A stretch of DNA of 31,430 nt. It comes from Hallerella sp963660435 (GTDB taxonomy: Bacteria; Fibrobacterota; Fibrobacteria; Fibrobacterales; Fibrobacteraceae). Positions 22,037 through 29,535 of this stretch are shown here, one piece after another. The stretch covers positions 1 to 31,430 of the forward strand of contig CAVKYI010000020.1 in the NCBI GenBank assembly GCA_963660435.1. The letters run 5' to 3'. Position 1 is the stretch's first letter, and each line of letters begins with the position of its first letter. Under the pieces are notes generated by a model. That model searched no databases, was not told where the DNA came from, and saw only the letters and a program-made list of their open reading frames with translations. A program made the position numbers and the translations under genes.

Positions 22037-22443
22037 ACTATCTCGGCATCGATTACGGTGAACATCGGGTGGGAATCGCGTTTGCGGATTCCGAACTCAG
22101 GTGGGCGTTCGCCCGCGAAACGATCGACCAGAAGAAAACGGATTTGATGAAGCGTCTTGCGGAACTAGTCAAGGAAAACAGAATCGATGTCTTTGTCGTC
22201 GGAATGCCTTACAGGCCCGATGGTCGCAAGGACGGCAAGAATCTCGTCGTCGAGGAGTTTGTACGGAATTTGCGTACAAGTTTTCCGGGTGTTCGCATCG
22301 AGACCGAGGACGAATCCTACACCTCCGTCACGGCGCTTTCGGAAACAAGCTACCTGAAGAAGAAAAAAAAGCAGGCGGACAAGGGCCTTGTCGATAGGCT
22401 AGCCGCACAGCACATTCTGCAATCGTATCTAGACAATCATTAG
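22033..22443 (+). CDS. ruvX: Putative pre-16S rRNA nuclease / Holliday junction resolvase-like RuvX (YqgF)
   Basis: A 136-residue RNase H-fold protein. YqgF matures the 5' end of 16S rRNA in E. coli. Signatures: LGIDYGEHRVGIAFAD at residues 4-19 with the first catalytic Asp, VVGMPYRPDGRKDG near 55 (family VVGLP..DG), ETEDESYTSVTA near 92 (usually DER.(T/S)T.A) with an acidic residue, and KGLVDRLAAQHILQSYL near 117 with the last Asp. Length is normal. The ATG at 22033 is chosen over an upstream in-frame start because the conserved N-terminus begins there and a -10 box lies just upstream. It is followed by 120 bases before the pectate lyase operon. Confidence 0.92.
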   Translation: MNYLGIDYGEHRVGIAFADSELRWAFARETIDQKKTDLMKRLAELVKENRIDVFVVGMPYRPDGRKDGKNLVVEEFVRNLRTSFPGVRIETEDESYTSVTALSETSYLKKKKKQADKGLVDRLAAQHILQSYLDNH

Positions 22444-22518
22444 CCTTTTTTGATTTTCCCCGTAGTCTCTAGACAACCGATAATTCCTGGACATCTACCG
22501 ATCGAAACATCTCGCGAC

Positions 22519-22559
22519 TATTTTTGAATATCAAAAGGAAGGAACCCTTTTGAAAGGAG
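22519..22559 (+). promoter_or_regulatory. Promoter, 5'-end hairpin and ribosome site of the pectate lyase operon
   Basis: TATTTTTG (22519-22526) fits the TAnnTTTG -10 pattern. A start site 6-7 bases later would put a hairpin at the very 5' end of the transcript: CAAAAGG (22532-22538) pairs with CCTTTTG (22546-22552), loop 7 bases. AAAGGAG follows directly (22553-22559), ending 4 bases before the ATG at 22564. Such terminal hairpins can stabilise mRNA. The elements are seen; the function is inferred. Confidence 0.45.
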
Positions 22560-22563
22560 TCGT

Positions 22564-25353
22564 ATGGGATTGTTGGGTAAGATATTTGTTGCCGGTAGCG
22601 CATTGGCTTTCGCTTCGCAGGCGTTTTCCGCTTCGCCGACTATCAAGGTGGATTTTGACCAGAGCGGTCGAAATTCTGGCGAAGTCTCGGAACCGAATTA
22701 CATCCCGTGGGTGGTCTCGGGGGTAGCTTCGAAAGACACGACGCTTTCGGGAGTGAAAATTCGTGTCGCCAAGGGAAGTGCGGGAACGGCTCTGAAGACC
22801 AACTGGTACAAGGTCTCGGTGCAGGCGCCAAACTACGCGCGCCTCGTGGGGGACGGCATCACGGTTGACGGAGGCAATTCTGGCGGCGAAATCAGCCTTT
22901 CCTTTTCGAATCTTTCTGCGGGGACGCATTCCCTTCTGCTTTACCTGAACAATGTCGATGCGCCGACGGCTTACTCGTATAGCGATATCGACGTCTATGT
23001 CGGTTCGAACAGACTGTTCACGGTGACGCCTTCGAATCGCGCCTCTTCCACGGAGAAAGCGGCGATCGCCTACGTGACGTTTTCCGTGAGCGGTACGAGC
23101 GCGACGACCACGGTGACGCTCAAGCCGAGTACTTCGAGCGCTTCTTTCCGGAATGTCACCCTGAACGGTTTCGAACTGAACGTTCCCAATGCGGCGGCAC
23201 AGGCAAAATCGCCTCTTCCGAGCGACGGAAACATGCATGCGGCTCACGACAACGGAAGCTTGGCTCTTTCGTGGACAGCGGCGAAAGGCGTCGGGAAGCA
23301 CCGCGTCTATTTTGGACCGGATTCGCTTGCCGTTTCGAACGCTAGCGAAAAGAGCGCAGAGTATCGCGGCGAACAGGCGGAGACATCCTTCAATGTATTT
23401 GAAACGACCCCTCTCCAGTCTTACTATTGGCGTATCGACGAGGTAGATGCGAGTGGAGTCGTCACGACAGGAAACGTGTGGAAGTTTCAGCCGGGACGCT
23501 TGGCTTTCGACGGGGCGGAAGGCTACGGGCGAATGGCGGTAGGAGGCCGCGGCGGAAAAGTCGTCTATGTGACGAACCTGAACGATTCCGGGGAAGGCTC
23601 TCTCCGCGAAGCCTGCACGGCGGACATTGGCCCGCGAACGATTCTCTTCAAGGTATCCGGCGTGATAAAGCTGAACGACCGTCTTGTCTGCAGCCATCCT
23701 TTTACGACCATTGCCGGACAGTCCGCTCCGGGAAAGGGCGTAACCATCACGGGCGCGCCCATCGGATTTACGGGAAGCGACCTGGTCGCCCGCTTTATGC
23801 GCGTCCGTCTGGGCTACGGGCGAACATTTGACGGCATGGGTCTGACCGGCGGGGAAAATTCCATCCTCGACCATGCGAGCATCAGCTGGACGATTGACGA
23901 AGCCTTCAGCAGCCGCGGCGGCAAGAACCTGACGCTCCAGCGGACGCTGATTTCCGAGGCGCTGAACATCGCGGACCACAAGAACTATCCGTCGGGAACG
24001 GGACACGGATATGCGGCGACGATCGGCGGGGACGTGGGAAGTTTCCATCACAATCTGCTCGCCCACAATGCGGGTCGCAACTGGAGCATGGGCGGCGGTC
24101 TCGATGGCGACGGCTATTACGCGGGACGTCTCGACATCTTCAACAATGTCGTCTATAACTGGCATAGCCGCGTAACGGACGGCGGTGCGCACGAGGTGAA
24201 CTTTGTCGGAAACTACTACAAGGCGGGAGCCGCTTCCAAGGTGCTCGACTACACGCTCAAGGCGGATCTGGAGGGAACGGGAAAGGGTTCGCAGAGCTAT
24301 TACTATCACAACAACGTCTTGCAGGCGCAAAGCGGAACTTTTACCTGCGACGGCAAGAAGGATGACTGCGGACGGACCTATACGCTGAGCAATGGCCAGG
24401 TGCTGAACTGGACGCTCTGGAACGACAAGCCATTCTTTGAATCCTATGCGAACGTGCAAAGCGCGAAGGCTGCCTACAAGGACGTTCTCAGCGACGTGGG
24501 GCAGAGAATGCCCGTTCTGGATTCTCACGATGCGCGGGTAATCGACGAGGCGAAAACGGGAACCTATCGCTATACCGGAAGCGTCGGAAACCTGCCGGGA
24601 ATCCCGGACCGCGAATCCGACGTGGGCGGAATGGAAGACTATCCGATCGTAAGCTGGGCGGATGACTACGACAGCGACATGGACGGTCTCCCGGACTGGT
24701 GGGAATCGATGTACGGCTACGATCCGAAATCCGCGAAAGGCGACTTCAGCGATGCGAACAGGGATCGTCTAGGCGACGGCTGGACGGAACTCGAACGCTA
24801 TCTGGAATGGCTTGCCCGCGCCCACTACATATTGGAAAAGGGCGAAACCCAGATCGTCGATCTTGCGGAATTTACCAAGGGCTATGACGGCGGGACCTAC
24901 ACGCTCTCGGACGTTCCGGCGGGGGTAACGGCTTCGCTCGAAGGATCCCGGATGACGGTGAACCTTGGCGAAAGCTTTGGCGGTGTCGGCTACGTGACCT
25001 TTACGCTCAGGGATGGAGACGGCGATACCTTTACCCGGAAAATCGGGGTGACCCAGGGCCTGCCATTGAAATCCGAAACTTCGGACGGTGAAATTCCGAT
25101 GGCCATCTCGCGCATGTCCGGTAGGGACTTTGGATTTTCCTTCCAGGACAATGTCGCCAGCTTCTCGGGGCTTCCGGAAAGAACGTCCATCATGGTAACC
25201 GATGTGAGCGGCAAGCAACTCTTGGCATCGAAAATGATCGCTTCGCCTAGCGGAACCGCGACGCTTGACCTGGGATTTTTCGGAAAGGGAATCTATGTGG
25301 TGAATCTTCGCGGAAAGGCTTTCCACAGGACAGCCAAGGTGATGGTTCGATAA
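22564..25353 (+). CDS. Multidomain secreted pectate lyase (PL1-like) with sorting tail
   Basis: A 929-residue exported enzyme. Residues 1-23: signal peptide. About 24-215: a beta-sandwich resembling carbohydrate-binding or malectin-like modules (IKVDFDQSGRNSG, SLLLYLNNVDA, NVTLNGFEL). About 216-310: FN3-like. About 312-690: parallel beta-helix pectate lyase with VYVTNLNDSGEGSLREA, FKVSGVIKL, TTIAGQSAPGKGVTITG, FMRVRLG, SILDHASISWTIDEAF and HNLLAHNAGRN. From residue 700: a Ca-binding DxDxDG-type segment (DDYDSDMDGLPDWWE). About 865-929: a C-terminal domain like Por-secretion tails (SIMVTDVSGKQLL, GKGIYVVNL, RTAKVMVR). Pectate lyases cleave polygalacturonate by beta-elimination using calcium. 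The ribosome site is strong. The second lyase starts 19 bases after its stop. Secretion through a type IX-like route is an inference. Confidence 0.9.
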   Translation: MGLLGKIFVAGSALAFASQAFSASPTIKVDFDQSGRNSGEVSEPNYIPWVVSGVASKDTTLSGVKIRVAKGSAGTALKTNWYKVSVQAPNYARLVGDGITVDGGNSGGEISLSFSNLSAGTHSLLLYLNNVDAPTAYSYSDIDVYVGSNRLFTVTPSNRASSTEKAAIAYVTFSVSGTSATTTVTLKPSTSSASFRNVTLNGFELNVPNAAAQAKSPLPSDGNMHAAHDNGSLALSWTAAKGVGKHRVYFGPDSLAVSNASEKSAEYRGEQAETSFNVFETTPLQSYYWRIDEVDASGVVTTGNVWKFQPGRLAFDGAEGYGRMAVGGRGGKVVYVTNLNDSGEGSLREACTADIGPRTILFKVSGVIKLNDRLVCSHPFTTIAGQSAPGKGVTITGAPIGFTGSDLVARFMRVRLGYGRTFDGMGLTGGENSILDHASISWTIDEAFSSRGGKNLTLQRTLISEALNIADHKNYPSGTGHGYAATIGGDVGSFHHNLLAHNAGRNWSMGGGLDGDGYYAGRLDIFNNVVYNWHSRVTDGGAHEVNFVGNYYKAGAASKVLDYTLKADLEGTGKGSQSYYYHNNVLQAQSGTFTCDGKKDDCGRTYTLSNGQVLNWTLWNDKPFFESYANVQSAKAAYKDVLSDVGQRMPVLDSHDARVIDEAKTGTYRYTGSVGNLPGIPDRESDVGGMEDYPIVSWADDYDSDMDGLPDWWESMYGYDPKSAKGDFSDANRDRLGDGWTELERYLEWLARAHYILEKGETQIVDLAEFTKGYDGGTYTLSDVPAGVTASLEGSRMTVNLGESFGGVGYVTFTLRDGDGDTFTRKIGVTQGLPLKSETSDGEIPMAISRMSGRDFGFSFQDNVASFSGLPERTSIMVTDVSGKQLLASKMIASPSGTATLDLGFFGKGIYVVNLRGKAFHRTAKVMVR

Positions 25354-25372
25354 TTTGTACGAGGATATTTTC

Positions 25373-27208
25373 ATGAAGCAAAAATTCAGTCGCATACTTT
25401 GTCTGGTAATTTTGGGACTCGCCGACTTGGCGGGCGCGGAACCCAAGGCTTTTCCCGAGGCGGTGGGATTTGGCGCGAACGTTACGGGCGGGCGAAACGG
25501 GAGCGTTTACCATGTGACGAACCTGAACGATTCCGGAGAGGGATCCTTTCGGGATGCGGTCAGCGCACCGAACCGTATCGTCATCTTCGACGTGGGCGGC
25601 ATCATCAACATCAAGAGCGCCGTGTCCGTCAAGAGCAACATCACCATCGCCGGGCAGACGGCGCCGGGAGAGGGCGTCGCGATTCACGGCGGAAAGGTCT
25701 CGACCGGAAAGCAGTCCAATATCATCATTCGGTATCTGCGCATAAGGCCCGGAGAAAATACAAGTTCCAAGAAGGATGACGCCCTGAACCTTTACGATTC
25801 GAAGGACATCATCGTGGACCACTGTTCCATCGAGCTTGCGCCGTGGAACAACTTTGGCGGAAGCTCCGACAACGCGAATTATCGCATCACCGGCGTTACG
25901 GTCCAGAATTCGCTCGTGGCAAATCCCATCGGGCAACAGTTCGGGGCGCACGTCGAATCCGTGAACGGAACCTGGGCGTGGTATTACAATGCGTTCGTCA
26001 ATACGCACAACCGAAATCCCTTAGATAAGATAAACGATGTTTTTGTAAACAATGTCCTCTATAATTTCGAAGCGGGCTACACGACCCACACTTCGACGCA
26101 CTTCAAGCACGACATCGTGAACAATTACTTCGTCTATGGTCCCAAGGGAAAGAATCCGTGGTTCCAGGTAGATAAGAACCAGTCCATCTACGCGAGCGGA
26201 AACATGATAGACACCAATCGTGACGGAATACTGAACGGCAGCCCTTCGAACATCTATTATTATCAGGGAGCGGGCGAGGAGCTTGACGAACCCTGGAGCG
26301 AGGAAACGAAAAAGAATCCCGTCTATAGCGCGGCGACTGCCTGGCGTCTCGTCAATTCGCAGTCCGGCGTGCTGCCGTACGACGATATCGATTCGCTGAT
26401 TTGGCATCAGGCGGGGACGCTTGGCAAGGAAGGCGCTCTCGTGAAGTCCGTTGCCGACATGGGGCTTTCGGCAAACGGGGGATGGGGAGAAGTCTTGGCC
26501 GGAGAGCTTCCCGTGGATTCCGACGGCGACGGAATGCCGGATTACTTCGAAGAGGCGATGGGATATGACAAGGAAAAGGACGACGCGACGGACAAGGCCG
26601 AGGATGGATATCTTTTCATCGAAAAATACATCAACTGGCTCGGGGCGATGCACATGCGAGCGAAGCAGAGCGCTTCGACCCTCCTTGACCTGCGAACGAT
26701 TACGCGGGGTTTCCAGGACGTTTCCCCGGTCTATGCGGTAGAGGCTTTTGACGGTGGAACGGTCGTGCTGAAAGAAGACGGTTATTCCGCCGAGTTTACG
26801 CCGGCAAAAAATTTTCACGGCCTGACGGCTTTCCGCTATACGGTCAAGGGAAGCGACGGTTCCGAATACGCGGGTCGCGTCGAGGTTCTCGTCGAAAGGT
26901 CGGAAGAGTCTGTCGTGGATTCATCCGATGTCGAGGAAGACAGGACGGCTCTCTTGACGGTAAATTCCTGGCTTCCGCGTTTTGGCGCGACGGTTCGGAA
27001 CGGAAAGCTCCAGCTCTCCGGAATTCCCGAAGAGGCAAGGGTCTCCATCTACGATCTGGGCGGGAAAAAGCTTCTGGAAACCAGTGCGGAATTTTCGGAA
27101 ATGGGCGAATCCTCGATTTCTCTCGAATCCTTTGATCGCGGAATCTATGTGGTGAAGGTTCGGGAACTTCGAAGCGGCTTTAATCGGTCTGCAAAGTTTT
27201 TCCGATAG
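25373..27208 (+). CDS. Secreted pectate lyase (PL1-like), second of the pair
   Basis: A 611-residue exported lyase. Signal peptide 1-22 ends LAGA. The beta-helix begins almost at once (FPEAVGFGANVTGGRNGSVYHVTNLNDSGEGSFRDAV), with FDVGGIINI, ITIAGQTAPGEGVAIHGG, IIIRYLRIRPG, IIVDHCSIE and NNYFVYG. A Ca-binding motif DSDGDGMPDYFEEAMGYD lies near residue 380. A cadherin-like beta domain (about 440-510) and a sorting-tail-like C-terminus (VSIYDLGGKKLLE, RGIYVVKV, SAKFFR) follow. It lacks the binding and FN3 modules of its neighbour. GAGG lies 8 bases before the ATG at 25373; a TTG at 25355 is less likely. The pair probably splits work on pectin: a substrate-anchored enzyme and a simpler one. Confidence 0.9.
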   Translation: MKQKFSRILCLVILGLADLAGAEPKAFPEAVGFGANVTGGRNGSVYHVTNLNDSGEGSFRDAVSAPNRIVIFDVGGIINIKSAVSVKSNITIAGQTAPGEGVAIHGGKVSTGKQSNIIIRYLRIRPGENTSSKKDDALNLYDSKDIIVDHCSIELAPWNNFGGSSDNANYRITGVTVQNSLVANPIGQQFGAHVESVNGTWAWYYNAFVNTHNRNPLDKINDVFVNNVLYNFEAGYTTHTSTHFKHDIVNNYFVYGPKGKNPWFQVDKNQSIYASGNMIDTNRDGILNGSPSNIYYYQGAGEELDEPWSEETKKNPVYSAATAWRLVNSQSGVLPYDDIDSLIWHQAGTLGKEGALVKSVADMGLSANGGWGEVLAGELPVDSDGDGMPDYFEEAMGYDKEKDDATDKAEDGYLFIEKYINWLGAMHMRAKQSASTLLDLRTITRGFQDVSPVYAVEAFDGGTVVLKEDGYSAEFTPAKNFHGLTAFRYTVKGSDGSEYAGRVEVLVERSEESVVDSSDVEEDRTALLTVNSWLPRFGATVRNGKLQLSGIPEEARVSIYDLGGKKLLETSAEFSEMGESSISLESFDRGIYVVKVRELRSGFNRSAKFFR

Positions 27209-27243
27209 GACCCGTTCGCCAGCCAACCGCTTTTGTCGCATAC

Positions 27244-27273
27244 AGAAAAGACGCCCGCTTGCGCAGGCGCCTT
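27244..27273. terminator. Bidirectional terminator; left copy of a 30-bp direct repeat
   Basis: AAAGACGCCCGC and GCAGGCGCCTTT fold around TTGC with two mismatched pairs, and A or T runs flank both sides, so it can terminate on either strand. It lies 35 bases past the lyase stop. The 30 bases are identical to 29481-29510, at the far end of the AT-rich cassette. Confidence 0.7.
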
Positions 27274-27288
27274 AAAAGTAGAAAGAAA

Positions 27289-29196
27289 CTATATTGCTCG
27301 ATAGACGATTGTCTTTTTCTTTTTCCCGATGTATAGCGTTTCAAAAAAATATTCGATTCCACTGGGAGTCTTTTGGTATTCAATGTCTCCTTTTTTGTTG
27401 AAATGCATAGCTCCCTTGTCTCCATCTACATGATATTCAAAAATTTTTCCAGCCACGTTCTTTTTGTTCTTCAGCCACCAGTTTTCCCAGATTTCTCTTT
27501 CTTTGGAATAACGATGAAATAGTTTTCCATTTTCGTATTCTTCCCAAGACTCACAGTCTTCCTTTTTAGGGGTTAAGGAATTGCAACCCTCTTTTTTATA
27601 GAGAAGTTTTCCGTTTTTATCGTATTGCGTAAAAGAGAAGGGACTTGGCGAAAACCAATTGGAAAAGGAAAATACGAGCTTTCCATTTTCGTATTCATTC
27701 CAATACCCACAGTCTTCCTTTTTAGGGGTTAAGGAATAGCAACGCCCTTTTTCATAGAGAAATTTTCCGTTTTTATCATAGTCTATAAAAGTGAAATGTA
27801 AAGATCTACTAGGTTCATATAATTCGTAGGCGTAGGCGGAAAAAATGAGTTGATCTTTCTTATTGTAAACGTTCCATGAATGATTATGAAATTTAGTTCT
27901 GTTGCAATAAATTTCTTGATTGTGAGAATTTCGAAGACCATTGATTTCGCTGTTATATTGTTCTATCACGTGATATCGTTTATTTGAGAGTCTTTTTGAG
28001 TGAGAAAAAGTTTGCTTGTTTCCAACGTCGTCTTCAACGCTTAGCAGATTTCCTTCTTCATCATACGTAAAGTAATATTCCGTATCATTGACGGTAAATT
28101 TTCTAGGTAGCCCGTTTTCGTATTTAACATTGGCATCAATGCGGTTGTTGAAATTATCAAATTCAAAATTGCTGTCAGGTAAACCGTTAGCTATTATTGA
28201 GGGACCATTGACGTCTTCAATATATCGGCTTTCTTTTTCGGCAAATTGATGAAGAATGAGATTGCCTTCGTCATTGTATTTCCACCATTCTTCTTGTCCG
28301 TCACGATTGCTCGCATAAACGATGTTTCCTGAACTGTCATATTCGTACCAATTTTCATAGAAGCTTCTGTCTCTTACGAAGTATTTCTGCCAATTTTCTT
28401 CTCCATCTGTAGTATCTATAAGAAAGTATTCCCAATTCCCTCCTCCTCTTCCTATGCCTTTTGAATAAATTAAATTTCCTAGTGAATCATAAAGATGAAA
28501 CTCTGTAGTGTCGCCATTAACGATGGTGATGGTATCGCGATCTCGATTTATATGGACAGAATTTAGAGTTTGACTATATTGAAGGCGTCCGGTTTCGCTA
28601 TATTCCTCGCGAAGGGTGATTGTATCGCCTTTTTTGCACAGTTTCTGTTTCTTCAATCCTTTTTGATAAAATTCATTCCAACATTCTCTATCGTTGAACT
28701 TGCTGTAGATTGTGTCTCCATCGGAATTATATTGATATTGGGTTTTCGCTTTTAGAATTCGTTCAGAAGTTTCGTCTATAAAATACCAAGAATAAGAGGT
28801 TTTGTTTCCCCATTTGTCGTAGGTCCAAAAGGACTCGTCAAAGCCTATTGTATCGTTCGCTTCGTCTATGCAGTATCCTTTCTCGTTTTCGGATATACAA
28901 CGATATTCAATGTGGAGGTCTTTTAAGTAAAGAAGGGAATCATTTTTGTCTAGTTTTTCTATGTAACCATCTGTCCTTTTATAGACGCTTCCATTGGAAT
29001 TGTAGTTTTTCCAACTTTCGAGTCCGGTTGAATGATTTATGCTGTGGATGAAGCGACCATAGGCGTCCCATTCATTTATTTCCATTAATTCAACCCAGCG
29101 ATTTATGGATTTGCCGTTTACTTCGAAAGTTTTGTAAGTGGGATCTGCTATGGAAAATGTTATGAGTGACAAGAAAAGTAAAATTGAAAATTTCAT
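27289..29196 (-). CDS. Secreted YD/MORN-like repeat protein
   Basis: A 635-residue exported protein with a signal peptide (KFSILLFLSLITFSIA). The whole mature part is made of short repeats of the form YD..GN.(I/L)(Y/L)S...(G)..W..Y, for example EYDSSGNIVYASNRDGQEEWWKYNDEGNLIL. These resemble RHS/YD or MORN-type units. No toxin domain or RHS core-end motif (DPxGx) is visible. Aromatic-rich repeats suggest binding to carbohydrate or a surface. A TTG-initiated frame runs upstream in phase through element C, but the ATG at 29196 starts a proper signal peptide and is used here. The gene is strongly AT-rich against both neighbours and sits alone between two identical terminators, which indicates acquisition as a cassette. 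Confidence 0.7.
   Translation of the reverse strand: MKFSILLFLSLITFSIADPTYKTFEVNGKSINRWVELMEINEWDAYGRFIHSINHSTGLESWKNYNSNGSVYKRTDGYIEKLDKNDSLLYLKDLHIEYRCISENEKGYCIDEANDTIGFDESFWTYDKWGNKTSYSWYFIDETSERILKAKTQYQYNSDGDTIYSKFNDRECWNEFYQKGLKKQKLCKKGDTITLREEYSETGRLQYSQTLNSVHINRDRDTITIVNGDTTEFHLYDSLGNLIYSKGIGRGGGNWEYFLIDTTDGEENWQKYFVRDRSFYENWYEYDSSGNIVYASNRDGQEEWWKYNDEGNLILHQFAEKESRYIEDVNGPSIIANGLPDSNFEFDNFNNRIDANVKYENGLPRKFTVNDTEYYFTYDEEGNLLSVEDDVGNKQTFSHSKRLSNKRYHVIEQYNSEINGLRNSHNQEIYCNRTKFHNHSWNVYNKKDQLIFSAYAYELYEPSRSLHFTFIDYDKNGKFLYEKGRCYSLTPKKEDCGYWNEYENGKLVFSFSNWFSPSPFSFTQYDKNGKLLYKKEGCNSLTPKKEDCESWEEYENGKLFHRYSKEREIWENWWLKNKKNVAGKIFEYHVDGDKGAMHFNKKGDIEYQKTPSGIEYFFETLYIGKKKKTIVYRAI
27552..27743 (-). 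repeat. Internal direct repeat in the YD-like gene
   Basis: 27552-27587 and 27708-27743 are the same 36 bases with one difference, spaced 156 bases (52 codons). They encode the NSLTPKKEDC and YSLTPKKEDC segments of two near-identical units that begin YDKNGK. In-phase recombination here would add or remove 52 residues. Confidence 0.8.
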
Positions 29197-29224
29197 TTGG
29201 ATGTCCGATTCTTTCCTTTGTTCT

Positions 29225-29400
29225 TTAAAAACAAAAGAAGCGTGGGTGTGTTTAATATCCTTCGGAGGTTCTGCAAAACCTATCACAAGATACAAAACAA
29301 CCCACGCCCATTTCTGGACGTGAGCGTTTGTCTTCTTGTTCCCTTGTGATTTGAAATTTTGCAGATTTCCGAAGGGGAACAAGAGCAAAGCTCTTTATGT
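29225..29400 (-). ncRNA. Structured repeat element, copy C (leader of the YD-like gene)
   Basis: Same architecture as copy A, on the minus strand. In transcript order: ACATAAAGAGC start (29400-29390); AGAGC-TTT-GCTCT hairpin (29394-29382); P1 CTTGTTCCC (29383-29375) with GGGAACAAG (29343-29335), nine perfect pairs; variable arm 29375-29357 inside the P1 loop; P2 at 29329-29316 with 29309-29295, loop of 6 bases; variable 3' arm 29278-29259, pairing with the first arm in 8 plus 8 base pairs; P3, the P2 3' strand with AAACACACCCACGC (29253-29240); U-rich tail 29239-29227. -10-like boxes lie at 29412-29407 (TATTTG) and 29463-29458 (TATATT). The gene start is 29 bases downstream. The pairing is seen; regulation is inferred. 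Confidence 0.62.
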
Positions 29401-29480
29401 AAAATTCAAATAGCCTTTGTTTGTTCTAAAATTCCTCAATGAAGTGAAACTAGCCAAAATATAAAAAAAGTTGATTAACG

Positions 29481-29512
29481 AGAAAAGACGCCCGCTTGCG
29501 CAGGCGCCTTTT
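29481..29512. terminator. Bidirectional terminator; right copy of the 30-bp direct repeat
   Basis: Identical over 30 bases to 27244-27273, here with a full TTTT on the plus side and AAAA on the other. It lies 23 bases past the amtB stop and would terminate the glnK-amtB transcript on the minus strand. The 80 bases between it and element C (29401-29480) hold only the putative -10 boxes of the YD-like gene. Confidence 0.7.
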
Positions 29513-29535
29513 GCCATGGAGCATTGTCCCTGAGA

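Noticed and set aside
22531..24528. 665-codon open frame antisense to the first pectate lyase
   Set aside because: It is Arg/Val/His-rich, has no family motif and covers a well-supported secreted enzyme; long antisense frames are expected with this codon use.
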